DNA of 64,000 nucleotides from Fremontodendron californicum (lineage: Eukaryota > Streptophyta > Magnoliopsida > Malvales > Malvaceae): positions 7,431,501 through 7,495,500 of the forward strand of contig JAULJL010000048.1 of the NCBI GenBank assembly GCA_030761205.1. Direction: 5' to 3'. Positions within the stretch are counted from its first letter, which is position 1; each line of letters opens with the position of its first letter. Below the pieces are notes generated by a model. It did no database searches. It was not told the origin of the DNA and saw only the letters and a list, made by a program, of their open reading frames with translations. This document shows, in pieces, positions 11,036 to 22,303 of this stretch. A program made the translations under genes and the position numbers.

Positions 11036-13768
11036 TTTTTTTTTTTTTTTGAAAAGCATGATTTATTGCAATTAAGAAGATGTCCTTTTACAAATCAGAA
11101 AACAGCATGCTGCAGACAAAACTAAGGACTATAAAACAACAAATCTGACACCCTATTTACACCAGATTTAGCTAGCTTATCAGCCTCACCATTAGCCTCC
11201 CTCAAAATATGAACAATTTCCCAGTTCTGAACCGCAGTTCGTACAAGCTCTATAGCCCTTATACTTCGCGAAATCCGCCATGGGGCTCTACTCGGATTCT
11301 TAACCCAAGCAACAACCGTCTGGCAATCACATTCAATTATAAGTTTATGCGATAGCGCCCAAGACGAAGCACCAAAAATGAGGAAGGCTTCTTTGACGGC
11401 CCTTAATTCAGCCTCATATGCCTTAGCAGAATCGATAGATTTAGAAAAAACTACTTTCACCATACCTTGATTGTCGCGCATAATACCGCCAATCCCCGCA
11501 GGACCGGGATTACCACGCGCCGAACCATCGACGTTGAACTTAAGGCAGCCGGCAGGTGGCTTATTCCAAGTCATATCAATGCCAACTTTCATTTCCCTCT
11601 TCAATCGACAAATAGCAGGTGACCACTTGAACTGCGAAAACAGCCCTTCCTCACAAGGCCACTTAGCCTTGGACCACAAAGCGAGTCTGAGTCTAATAGA
11701 GTCCAGTAACTGCCAAACAGCAACATTTTTTCTATTAAAAACAATATCATTCCTGTGCAACCAAATAGACCATAGTGCAACAAAAAAAATCATTCTCCAC
11801 AATTTGCTGCAATGATTCGCTGGGAATGCATGCTGCCACGCGAGAAAAAAACCCACGGCACTCCTTGGCGTGGACCAAGATATGCCCCAAGAAAGACAGC
11901 AATGGGCCCACACAAACCATGAGACTCTGCATGTAAAAAACAGATGCTCAATCGTTTCAGGCATCAGATTGCATAGTGGACACAGAGTCGAACCATTAAC
12001 AATAAGACCTCTCTTGCTGAGTTCAACTTTGGTAGCTACGCTGCCTCTCAAAACTAGCCAGCAAAAGATTTCCACCTTCGGAGGCGCATAACCGGCCCAT
12101 ATAAATTTCCAATGATCCCATTTTGGCGAGGACTCACTCAACACAGAATGGCAGAAAGAGTTAGACGAATAAACGCCACTATGGGTGTGCTTCCAAACAA
12201 CTGAGTCAAAGGAGTTTCTTAAGAGCACTTGTTTTCCCAGTAGATCCAACAGGGATTCCCACTGCTGAAGCTCCCAATCAAACAATCTTCTTCGGAGGTT
12301 AACCTCCTAGTGCCATTGATTATTCTGCCATTTGCCAAAATCCGCTACTTTCCCGCTTTTAGAAACAGCTACAGCAAAGACTCTTGGAAACTGCTCTTTA
12401 AGGATAACGCCTTCGATCCATTCATCCTGCCAAAAATTTATGGAGCTGCCATCACCTGGAAGAAAACACAACCCAGCATACAAAAAAGGATGAAAATGAT
12501 TTGAAGGCATAAGGGGTCGAATAATGTTTTTCCAGGTTGGGGACATTTTCCGATACCGGCTGCATGAAGGAAGCAGATTACCCACCGATGACTCATATTT
12601 CCCGGCAATGACTGATCTCCATAAAGAGGAACGCTCATTCCCAAATCTCCAGATCCATTTATTGAGCAGCGCTCTGTTCTTAAGCCTTAAATCAACTAGA
12701 CCGAGTCCTCCAAATTCCTTGGTATTACAGACAGACTTCCAATTAACCATATGCATCTTCTTCACCGACGAAGAACCACCCCAAAGGAATCTTCTGACCA
12801 TTCTATCCAGCTCATCAGATACGGTACGACGGATTTGAAGTAGGGACATAAAATAAATGGGCAGAGAAGACAACACCGATTTAATAAGAGTCAATCTGCC
12901 CCCAATGGAGAGTAGATTGCCTTTCCAGCCAGCAAGCCTTTTATTGAAATTATCGATGATAGGACTCCACAGTGAGATAGAGTTCACTCCGTGCCCCAAG
13001 GGAAGACCGAGATAAATGGATGGGAGACGACTGCTCAGACAACGGATATCCGAAGCCCACCGATCAGTGACACTTTGCTCCACCCCAACTCCAAAAAGAC
13101 TGCTCTTTTTCAAATTAACTTTGAGGCCAGATAACAACTGAAAGCACTTTAGAATTCTTTTAACATTCCTAACCTGCTCCACCACAGGCTCACAGAAGAT
13201 AATTGTGTCATCCGCAAACTGAAGATGAGATATAGACACAGACCCCGGATCAATAGTCATACCCCTGAAAAGGCCGGTTGAAGTAGCCTTATTAAGAAAT
13301 AAGCTCAAAACTTCAGCAACCAGATTAAACAATAAGGGGGAAAGGGGACAGCCTTGTCTCAACCCTCTGCTCATCCTGAATTGTTCCGTTGGCACCCCAT
13401 TAACAAGGACTGATAAAGAAGCTGAAGATAAACACGACTGAATCCAAGTCCTCCACTTATCCCCAAAGCCCATTCTACCCATAACAAAATCAAGAAAGGA
13501 CCAATCCACACAATCATAGGCTTTTTCGAAATCAACCTTAAATATCATACCACCCTCTCCATTAGTCTTCATGGAATGAATAACCTCATTGGCAATTAAG
13601 GAACAGTCCAGAATTTGACGCCCCGGGATGAACGCGAACTGGTTTTTCCCAACAATATCCCCCACCGATTGCTTCAGGCGATTAGCAAGAACTTTGGCTA
13701 GAATTTTAAAAACACTGCCCACCAAGCTGATAGGGCGGTAATCGCTAATGGAGCACGGAGAATCACAA
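11036..13768 (-). mobile_element. 5'-truncated LINE with reverse transcriptase and RNase H
   Basis: On the minus strand the element starts inside the reverse-transcriptase region (SISDYRPISLVGSVFKILAK) and shows KVDFEKAYDCVDW, GLRQGCPLSPLLFNL and the catalytic LQFADDTIIF. A zinc-binding stretch follows (CPLCNLMPETIEHLFFTC), then RNase H (FNVDGSARGNPGPAGIGG, YEAELRAV, ECDCQTVVAW). The only break is an in-frame TAG at 12307-12309, where NQWH should continue into EVNLRRRLFDWE. RNase H ends at 11122, and a poly-A tail is read as 15 T at 11036-11050. ORF1 and the endonuclease are missing. No target-site duplication is visible. Confidence 0.92.
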
Positions 13769-13792
13769 GCATATCTGCACAACTAGGATTAA

Positions 13793-15012
13793 GTTCTCTT
13801 GAAAATTATGCTGATGATCAACTCAGAGGTTAAAGATAACCATGAGAAAGCAGCTGCAGGAGTTCGTCTTGCTTTAAATTAGGGCTGTAAATGAACAGAG
13901 CGTTCGACGAATCGTTCGTGAAAAGTTCGATTTCTGTTCGTTTATGTTCGTTTATTAAGCTAAATAAACGATTATGAACATAATTATAATGTTCGTTTAT
14001 TAAACGAACCGAGTTCGAACAAATGTGTGTTTGGTTCGTTTATGTTCACGAACAAGCTTGTTTATGGTTCGTTTAAAGCTCGTTTATTAGTTTGTTTAAA
14101 ACTCGTTTATGTTCGTTTATTGTTCGTTTATAATTTAATAATAATATTATTATTTTGTCTTTTATTTATATAATTAATAATTTTATTTTATTATTTTAAA
14201 AAATAAACATTTGTCTTGTCTCAAGTAAAGTTAACTTAATTTTTTTTATACTAAGAAGTCAGAAGCAAAGATTTTATGACTTTGAGGTGCGAATTGTACA
14301 ATGAGCCATAAATTAATAATTTTATTTTATTATTTTATTTACTTATAATATAATTAATATTATATAATAACTTAAATTTAATAATTAATTTAATTTAATT
14401 ACGTTTGTATTTTATATTTTATATTTAATACTAATAATTTAAAATTGATTTATTTTTTTATTTGTTTGTTTGTTAAAATTGTTTAGATTTGTTTGTTTAT
14501 TGTTCATGAACATAATTTTAATTGTTCGCGAACATGTTCAGTTATATGTTCATGAACATATTCATTTAATGTTCACGAATAAGTTCATTTAATTTAAATG
14601 AACTTGTTCGTGAACATTAAATAAACGAACACGAACACACTCAATTTTAAACGAACAGAGCTTGAACATAATTTTAAAATTCTTACCGAACATGAACCGA
14701 ACACAAATAAACTCAAAAATAAATAAACGAACACGAACATAAACCTTTTCATTCAAGTCCTGTTCATTTATAGCCCTACTTTAAATCTTTGTGAACAAGT
14801 TCATGTCATGTTATGCTTTGGATATTCTACTATGCTGATATATCATTACTAGCCTCTTATTATGTTTGTTATTGTTTTTCTTCTTCTTATTTTTTAATGA
14901 TTTTTATGCTTAGATTGAAGCTGCTGACTCATGGGAGGATTCAATTGATTATATTATGGCTTCTTTTGAGAACAAGCACCGACGGAAGCTGCAGTATAGT
15001 TTATCTTTTTAC
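13793..15012 (+). pseudogene. SSU72: SSU72-like phosphatase, 3' exons, split by a hAT insertion
   Basis: Two exon remnants: 13793-13879 (MLMINSEVKDNHEKAAAGVR) and 14914-15012 (IEAADSWEDSIDYIMASFEN, then HRRKLQYSLSFY). They match the C-terminal part of SSU72, the phosphatase of the RNA polymerase II C-terminal domain, which has a KDNHE-type stretch and ends in SxSFY. An 899-bp hAT-type element separates them. The normal stop after SFY is lost. The catalytic N-terminal exons are absent, because the LINE begins just upstream. Confidence 0.75.
13880..14778. mobile_element. Non-autonomous hAT-type element with 8-bp target duplication
   Basis: Terminal inverted repeats TAGGGCTGTAAATGAACAG and CTGTTCATTTATAGCCCTA flank 899 bp. 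The 8-bp direct repeat CTTTAAAT lies on both sides (13872-13879 and 14779-14786). The interior is full of GTTCGTTTA-type repeats in both orientations and has no transposase. Confidence 0.88.
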
Positions 15013-15014
15013 TG

Positions 15015-16260
15015 TAGCAAACTTATTGCAATTGTTGTTTTTATCCTTAATTTTACTTTTTGATAAATCTGATAATTCGTATATGCGTGTCGTATCTCAT
15101 GTTTTTTTTTTCATGCCAACTGTATAAATATAAATAGAATACAAATTATTAAATCTTAAATTTGAATATAATACGTGTATTAAATATGTCGTGTTAATTG
15201 TGTTAATCGTGTATTTTATATTATAAATTTATTTTTAATTTTTTTAGTAAATTTATCAACTGAGTTGATATCTTATTAACTCGTGATACTAATTCAATCA
15301 CTTATTTTAATATTAGTATAGATAAAATAAAATAATTAAAATAGTATTTTTACCATTTTTTTAAAGAAACTTTACCTAAATATTTAGCTATGCTTGTTGT
15401 GGACACTCAAACATCCATACATAAATGTAAGTAGTTTTTCGTTTATGGTTTGTAATTTTTTCTCATATAAAAAATATTATTTATCTTTTTGTTTTAATTT
15501 TTTTTTAATTATCCCATCTATTGTTAATGAGTTTTTAGATTTCACAAACAAAATTAATAAAGTAACATATCTTTAGAGTATATTTTAAAAAATAATTTTA
15601 AAAAATAATATATGTGACAATCTCTTAATCGAATTTGTAAAGTTAAAAAAATATTCATTGTTAATATATCAAAACAAATTCCTATCTTTTTGGTTATACC
15701 ATTAAAAGCATCCTTAGGTATTGTATAAGTTTAATATTTTATTCAAACGATTTTAAAAGTGCAATCTCAATATCGATCATGTGTATTTAAAATTTTCTCT
15801 GAGAGAGAGTTCTCCACAAAGATCATGGCCCTGATTGAATTTTTATTTTTTATTTTTTTTTATCAACTAAATTAACTTCTGTTGGGTTTGTTATTTTATA
15901 TTTTCAAAAATTTATAATTTGATATAAATATAGTTTTTAATATTAAAAAGTAAAAAAATATTAAAAGTTAATGTAAACATAGAAAAAAAATAAAATTTAT
16001 AAGTATAGTGTACATAATTTTGGCATTGCTAAACAAATGAATACTTAATTTGAAACATAGTTTATAAGTCATTAAATTAAGTTTTAGATTTCGAATTTAT
16101 TATATATTTGAAATATTAAATAAAATTAAATAAAATATGTTGAGCACAAAAAGATATTATTATTTTATTTTAATATGAATATTTTACTATTTAAATATAT
16201 AAAGAGAAAATAGAGTTTATTGAATAATAAAAGATTAAAATCTATACTATTTGTAAAGTT
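15015..16260. other. AT-rich spacer, no gene seen
   Basis: Short chance open frames only. No motif or codon pattern is recognisable. Confidence 0.5.
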
Positions 16261-16261
16261 T

Positions 16262-16560
16262 CTGACTAAGTTTGGTGTCACAAGTCAAGTGACACCAATT
16301 CAATTGGTGAAAGTACAAAAAAATCAAATAAATTATAAAAACAAAAAATTAAATAAAAATAATTATGTCTTTCAATATTTTATATAATATGTTTTTACAA
16401 AAAAATTCCTATTTATTTCTGAAAAATCTGTCAACTTTTCTAAAAAAACTAACTACTTAAAAGAACCTACCATTCCTTTTTACATTTGATTTTTTCACAG
16501 CACAACTTTTTTTTTTCAAAATATTTTTTCACTCACATAATGAGTGTGTAAAACTATAGT
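16262..16560. repeat. Dispersed repeat, copy 1 (TTGGTGTCAC... CACTCACATAATGAGTG)
   Basis: It starts near TTGGTGTCACAAGTCAAGTG and ends near CACTCACATAATGAGTGTG. A copy in the opposite orientation lies at 50815-51115. Class unknown. Confidence 0.5.
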
Positions 16561-17005
16561 AATAAAAAAAACCCTAAATTTTATCATTTTATTTAAGTAA
16601 ATTTTTATATTTTTATTATACCAAAATAAGTAATTAACTTTTAATTTATACTTGTATAAACTCTTAATATAAACCTATTCTTTGTTTGGAATAACAAACT
16701 TATTTAAATATAAATAAAAGGATAAAAATTTATTTTGCAATAAAAATATAAAAATTTATTAAAAAAATAAAATAATTCAGAGACTTTTTTTTTAATGTTT
16801 CAATCATAAAACTTAAAAGGCTTTTATGAGAAAAAATGATCTTCGAAAAAATATTTTGAATAAATAATGTTGGGCAATGGAAATTAATAGCAAAAAGATA
16901 ATATATAGAAAAGAAACTAATGAGTTGAACTAATTTGCTCAAAAAGCAAGTCAAAGGTTGGAATTAGGATGAAATTTGTAAGATTTTTTCCCCCTTCTGC
17001 CAAGA
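16561..17005. other. AT-rich spacer, no gene seen
   Basis: Nothing recognised. An open frame on the minus strand is low-complexity Phe/Ile/Leu sequence. Confidence 0.5.
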
Positions 17006-17869
17006 AGGGTTAATTACACGAATAGTCTGTTATATATATTGCAAAAATATATATATCGGTTGCAAAGGTTTCAATTGAAAGATAAAAGGTGTTAATTGCA
17101 TCACTTGAGCAATAATGTTGTGAATTTTGATTTGGTAAGGACATAATTATTTATGGAGATGTATTTTCAATTAAGACATGTCTTTTTAATAGTGTCTTTT
17201 GATCATCTATAAATAGCATATCTGATTGTGTTAGATTGAAATCAATTTTTCAAGAGAAAGAAAACAAAAGACTAAAAGATTAGGGAATTCTTCAATATTA
17301 CTAATTGTAGAATTCATAAAGTTTCGTTGTATCCTGAGAGTGTTATTGCCTTAACCCGTTAGCAAATTTTATGTGGGGGCAAATAATTCTCTAAAGAAAG
17401 CGATTCGTCGTGCCTCGAAGTTTTGATTCCAATTTCGTTTCTCTTTACCTATCTAAAATATCCCCAACAATTTTAGAAAATTATTATAGATGACCAATGA
17501 GAAGAATTATTAGTATAGATAAAAATATTAATAATTTCACAAACACTGGTGATCAAATTGTAAACTTTTAAAAGTTAGGTGACCTAAATAGAAATTTTCA
17601 AAAAATTAAGTGATCAAAAGTGTAATTTATTTTTTAAAAAAATTTAATTTATTTTTAAAAAAAATCATAATGCCACGTGGCATGTTAGATGACCTGGCAA
17701 TGTCACGTGGCATCTGACATATGATGTGGCATTGCCACGTCATCAAATCGTTAGTTTCTAACGGTTGGGTGACCAAAAAAAGTAATTTTTATAATGTGAG
17801 TGATTAAATTGATATTTTTCATAGTTGAGTGACCAAAATAAATGAGTGACTATCCGTGTAATTAACCCT
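17006..17869. mobile_element. Non-autonomous element with AGGGTTAATTACACG ends
   Basis: The ends AGGGTTAATTACACGAATAG and CTATCCGTGTAATTAACCCT are inverted repeats of about 22 bp around 864 bp. The right part has GTGACCAAA repeats and GCCACGTGG or CCACGT palindromes near 17672-17740. The left part (about 17030-17470) is unlike the rest and has a TATAAATAG box, perhaps a nested insertion. No clear target duplication was found. Confidence 0.6.
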
Positions 17870-18347
17870 CTCAAAAAAAAGTAAGATGAGAAAATAATAT
17901 CTAACAAGTTTATTCAATTAACATGTGAAATAAAAAATAAAAAAAATTATCTTATCTATTGTAGTTAAACTTTTAGTTTCCACAAACAGTATAATAATTT
18001 ATTATGTGAAAAAAAAATTCAATACAACTAAAGATAATATCAATAATTAATTAAAAAGATTTTTGCTAAAAAAGACAACATTACTACTAATCTTTTTTAA
18101 AAAATAAATTTTTATTTGTTCAATAATTTATAATTATTTTTAGATATTAACATTAAATCTTATATATGTAAAAAAAAAAATTATAAGATTTTAAAATATA
18201 TATATTTTCCTTCTTTTTTTTGACATTTCACTTTTTTATTGGTTCAGTTAACAGGTGTCTATAAACAATAGTTAAGAATTATTTAATTATCATTTAAAAA
18301 AAATACATTTAATACATTATTTTTACTGAATTTAAGAAAAAATAATA
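17870..18347. other. AT-rich spacer between two transposons
   Basis: Nothing recognised apart from homopolymer runs. Confidence 0.5.
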
Positions 18348-18355
18348 CATTAATT

Positions 18356-18815
18356 CATAGTTATTAGAACTGGACCAGATATTGATCCATTCAAGATTTC
18401 AGATCTCGGATCAATTGATTCAACCGTTGAGTCATTGGGGCAATGCTGGTTTTAAAAAATATTTTAAAATATTATAAATAAAATTATAGATTATATAAAT
18501 ATTTTTACTAATTGTATAAAAATATTTATTATCATTTATAAAATTAAAAAAAAAAATCTAAATTTACAAAGATTTTTTCTACTTTTAATTTTTATAATGT
18601 ATTTTATTTTTATTTTTTTTAAAGTTACTTTTAATTGACCCGAGTCAATATCAAATCCAATGTGTCATCGATTTTTTTCATAAACTCGATGGGTAAATCC
18701 GGGTTTTTCGGAGTCAATTGCAAAAAATGATTTGATTAAAGAACCAACCTAGGTCAAGGATCGGATCACTGGGTTGACCGATCCAACTGCAGGCTGGTCC
18801 GATTTAATAACTATG
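18356..18815. mobile_element. Non-autonomous hAT-type element
   Basis: The ends CATAGTTATTAGAACTGGAC and GTCCGATTTAATAACTATG are imperfect inverted repeats. The 8-bp direct repeat CATTAATT flanks both sides (18348-18355 and 18816-18823). The element is 460 bp and has no coding capacity. Confidence 0.85.
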
Positions 18816-18823
18816 CATTAATT

Positions 18824-19821
18824 ATATTTTTTCTATAAATATCACCTTAATCAATGACATCAAATATGAATTAATATTTCATTTTTTTAAAATTTAATCC
18901 AACTGATAAAATTTCTATTTTTTTAATTTTAACAAATGCTAAATCATTATCTTAACATCGTCGTCCACTTTTTAACATCAAACGGTAAGATTACATCAAA
19001 AATAAAGTTAGAACGGTAATATTATATAAAAACAAAAGCAAAATGGTAAATATGAATTCTCTACGTATATAGATCTAATATGTTTAAGGGTCGGGCTATC
19101 CGACAAGTCTGGTTCGAATTGGATTGAACGGATTTTCATAATTCGGACCAGCCTGACCTGAATTATTATTCATTAAAAAAATTTATTTTAAAATTTAATT
19201 ACAAAATATTATAAAATTATAAATGTTAATATAAAATATTTTTTAATAATGAAAAAGATTTTCGGACAGATTCGAAACGGATTTGGATGAAAAAAATTTC
19301 AAATCGTGGCCAAACCCGACTCATGAACAGGTCTCATTGAAGCTAATAGATACATACATTAATAGTTTTCGTTTCAATTTTCATATTCAAGCTGAAGCTG
19401 GACTTAAACCTACGTAAATATACTCCATTCTTACTTTAGAGGATGATTAACATCAATCGAAGCAATGAGTGAAGCTAACGGCAACAAATGACAACTTGAG
19501 ATGATGATTCATCAATAGGAGGAGCTCTCAAACAATGATTAAAAAGTCAGATCGGAAGTTAAATCGATAATCGAAATCGTTGATTAATGATTCAACTGAA
19601 CAATTCAATTAAAAATAAATTAAATATTAAATATATTATTTTGATATTAGATAAATATTAAATATAGTAAATAATATATGAAGGATTTTTTTTAACGAGC
19701 GTTTTAAGAGTATTTTTTTTAAAATTATTATATATAATAATATTTTCATTCAATGTATTGAAAATGATAAATAATATTATTAATTACGACATTTAATACA
19801 ATATTATTAATATAAATAATA
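18824..19821. other. Spacer with a CCCGAC/GTCGGG-bearing repeat remnant
   Basis: Around 19085-19345, GGGTCGGGCTATCCG and CAAACCCGACTCATGAACAG look like the ends of a decayed dispersed repeat. No gene is seen. Confidence 0.4.
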
Positions 19822-19831
19822 TATTAACTAA

Positions 19832-20455
19832 AGGTAATTATAATTTTAATCCTAAAACATACACATTTTTTTCATATCAGTCCTAAAACTCTTACTTGTA
19901 AATATTTAGCTCTAAAAATTATTAATATGTTAAAAGAGAGTCTTTTAGTCACTCTCCGAATAAAAACGTTAACTCAAAGTTTATATAAAAAACTTATGTA
20001 GCATATAATGAATCACATGTGAAACTTACATAGCATTTCATAAATTTGTAAAATATTAGAAAAATTATTTGTCAAAAGAAAAAAAAAACAGTTCCAAATA
20101 AAAGATAAAAAAACTCTACTTCATTTCATTAAAAACTATTGGTTTAATGAGAAAAAGAAAGAAACTATTAGTTTAATGAGAGAAGAGAAAAGTAAAAAAA
20201 TGTAGTAATTTTTTAATCTTTATAAAGAGGTTGTTTTTTTTTTTTTTAAAAATATTTTATAAATTATTGAAATGACATCACATGTGTTCATTATATGTCA
20301 ACTAAGCTTTTTGTTAGTGTTTCTATTTAAATAATAATTGAAAGACTAATTTTTAATATATTAACAATTTTTAAAATTAAATACTTATATCTAAAAGTTT
20401 TAAGACTGAAATGAAAAAAAAAATTATGTTTTAGGATTAAAATTATAATTATCTC
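19832..20455. mobile_element. Long-TIR element with 10-bp target duplication (Mutator-type)
   Basis: Inverted ends of about 30 bp (TAATTATAATTTTAATCC with CTAAAACATA, and the complement) enclose 624 bp. The 10-bp direct repeat TATTAACTAA lies at 19822-19831 and 20456-20465. A 9-10 bp duplication with long AT-rich ends fits a non-autonomous Mutator-like element. No transposase. Confidence 0.85.
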
Positions 20456-20715
20456 TATTAACTAATCTTGTCAGAATGACTTAAGAACGTTAGCTAAACA
20501 CATATATGAATAAACTTATACAGTAAATATACAACTGATTTAAAAAGGATATGGCTAAATATTATACACATTTGATGGATAACTGCTTAACTAGAAATAG
20601 GTATCACGTAAAAGATAATAAAGAAACAATCTTCAAACCTAGGAAAAGATCATCAGCAGTTCCTCAACAATATATAAAATAAATGATTTTAAAGCTCAAA
20701 AATATACCTCTTGAC

Positions 20716-20904
20716 CAGGGATTTAAATAGCGACAGTAACACGACGTTAAGGCCGTTATTTTGCAGTTTTGACTTTTTTCGTCGCCGATATTTACGGTTG
20801 GTCGATATTTACCGTAATTAACTGTAGTAGCATTCATTACATCTGCAACGACGATAAATATGACGCGATCAAAAATACGTCCGCGGTCGTAATTTAAACC
20901 CTTG
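20716..20904. mobile_element. 189-bp hAT-type MITE
   Basis: The ends CAGGGATTTAAATAGCGAC and GTCGTAATTTAAACCCTTG are inverted repeats. Flanks CTCTTGAC and CTCTTGGAC are a near-perfect 8-bp target duplication. The core is more CG-rich than its surroundings. Confidence 0.75.
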
Positions 20905-20913
20905 CTCTTGGAC

Positions 20914-21639
20914 TCACAAATAATGCTTTATGCTGTATTTCACAGTAGGTTGGATCATATTCTTTCATCTTCAATCAATGCTGGCAAATAGAACAGACAA
21001 GGCTCTATATCTGTTGGTGCTGGCCAGAAATGGAATATTGCCTACAATCAACCTGATGCCATTCATCTGTGGAGGTCGATACTGCAACTGAGATGAAATA
21101 ACTTTGTGTCTCTAGATCTAAAAATTCATCAAAGATTATACTGCCATCTAATTCATGTTATTACGAGCCAACCACTCTAATATGGTTTTAGAGTAACCAT
21201 ATTTGCACTGAGGCAATGCAAACTCTGTATCATAAAATCGATGAAGCTAAGCTCTTTGCATATGGCTACATCTGACAATATTGGACACGATACGAAAAAA
21301 ATAACTACAAACACGACACGACACGAAAAAATAACACGAATACACAAATGTCTCAAACACGACATGAATACACGAATTGCTTTTAGCCTAACCCTCAGTG
21401 CAGCTCTCACACTTGGAGTTGCAGGTAACTTGTATAAATCATCTCTAGCATCATGACCAATCGAGTACTGAGGAGATGCTGCTAACTTGTCACTTACAAT
21501 GATAACATTTGCATAGTTCAGTGAATATTGCCATTTGATCTTATATAAGGAATGAAAAAGGTTACAAACCTCTAAACTAGACACCATTATCTCCAAATAC
21601 TCAATTGCTCTCTCCATCTTCTTTTCTTTTCTTTGCAGA
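20914..21639. other. Spacer with faint gene traces
   Basis: It includes an ACACGACACG-type repeat at about 21280-21375 and may contain decayed downstream parts of the PPR fragment. No intact frame is convincing. Confidence 0.4.
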
Positions 21640-21975
21640 ACCCATGAATTAAGCAGTGGATTATAACTTAAGGAATTAGGATCAATCTCCCCTGCCCTGC
21701 AATACCCTTCCTAGTCTTGCCTTTTCTTACAAAATCCACGAATTAAACTTGTACAAGCTATAATATCAGGAATCTCACCATCATAGACCATATGCCCTCC
21801 ACAAGCTTAAACCCTTCTTCCAGTTTATTATTGCTACCAGATTCCTCAAAATTGTGAAAGGAACTCGATGGACTAGACAAAACATGACCCTTTCCAAAAT
21901 TCCCTTGTGGGGAACTTTCAATATTGGCAACAGCTTTAGCCTTAACCCTAGCTTCTAAAAAGCTACTATTTCTTA
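21640..21975 (-). pseudogene. PPR protein gene fragment, frameshifted
   Basis: On the minus strand one frame reads SNNKLEEGFKLVEG. After a shift, the next reads MVYDGEIPDIIACTSLIRGF followed by CKK and soon a stop. The CTSLIRGFCK phrase with a 35-residue-type context is typical of plant pentatricopeptide-repeat proteins, which bind organelle RNA. Further weak traces continue to about 21600. With a frameshift and stops it cannot make a PPR protein. It lies upstream of PP2C-1, head to head. Confidence 0.7.
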
Positions 21976-22004
21976 AACCCTATTTGTGAAAGTAACAAAA
22001 CCCT

Positions 22005-22210
22005 TCACGCAGCCGTTAACTAAGCCCTTGTTAAAAAATACTAATTTCAATAGGATTTTATCCATCTTATAACTCTATATATTAAAAGCTACAAAACCCT
22101 TCACGGGGCCGTTAACTAAACCCTTTTTTAAGATAATTAAATTTATTAGAAAATACTAATTTCAGTAGGATTACCCTTCTTATAACTCTATATATATTAA
22201 AAGCTACATC
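22005..22210 (+). promoter_or_regulatory. Tandemly repeated promoter segment of PP2C-1
   Basis: Two tandem versions of one segment start at about 22012 and 22105. Each has GCCGTTAACTAA, CCCTT, ATACTAATTTCA, TAGGATT, and a TATA-like run before AAAAGCTAC. The second TATA-like run (22190-22200) lies about 105 bp before the ATG at 22304. PP2C-2 has similar repeats upstream of 44230. Promoter role is inferred from position. Confidence 0.5.
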
Positions 22211-22303
22211 CAAGAGAAGATTATAAAAGTTGTACCTAGTTCTCAAGTTTTTTTTTTTATATTAATTCTTTTTAAATCAAAGCTTTTAGAAGGCAAATTA
22301 CCA

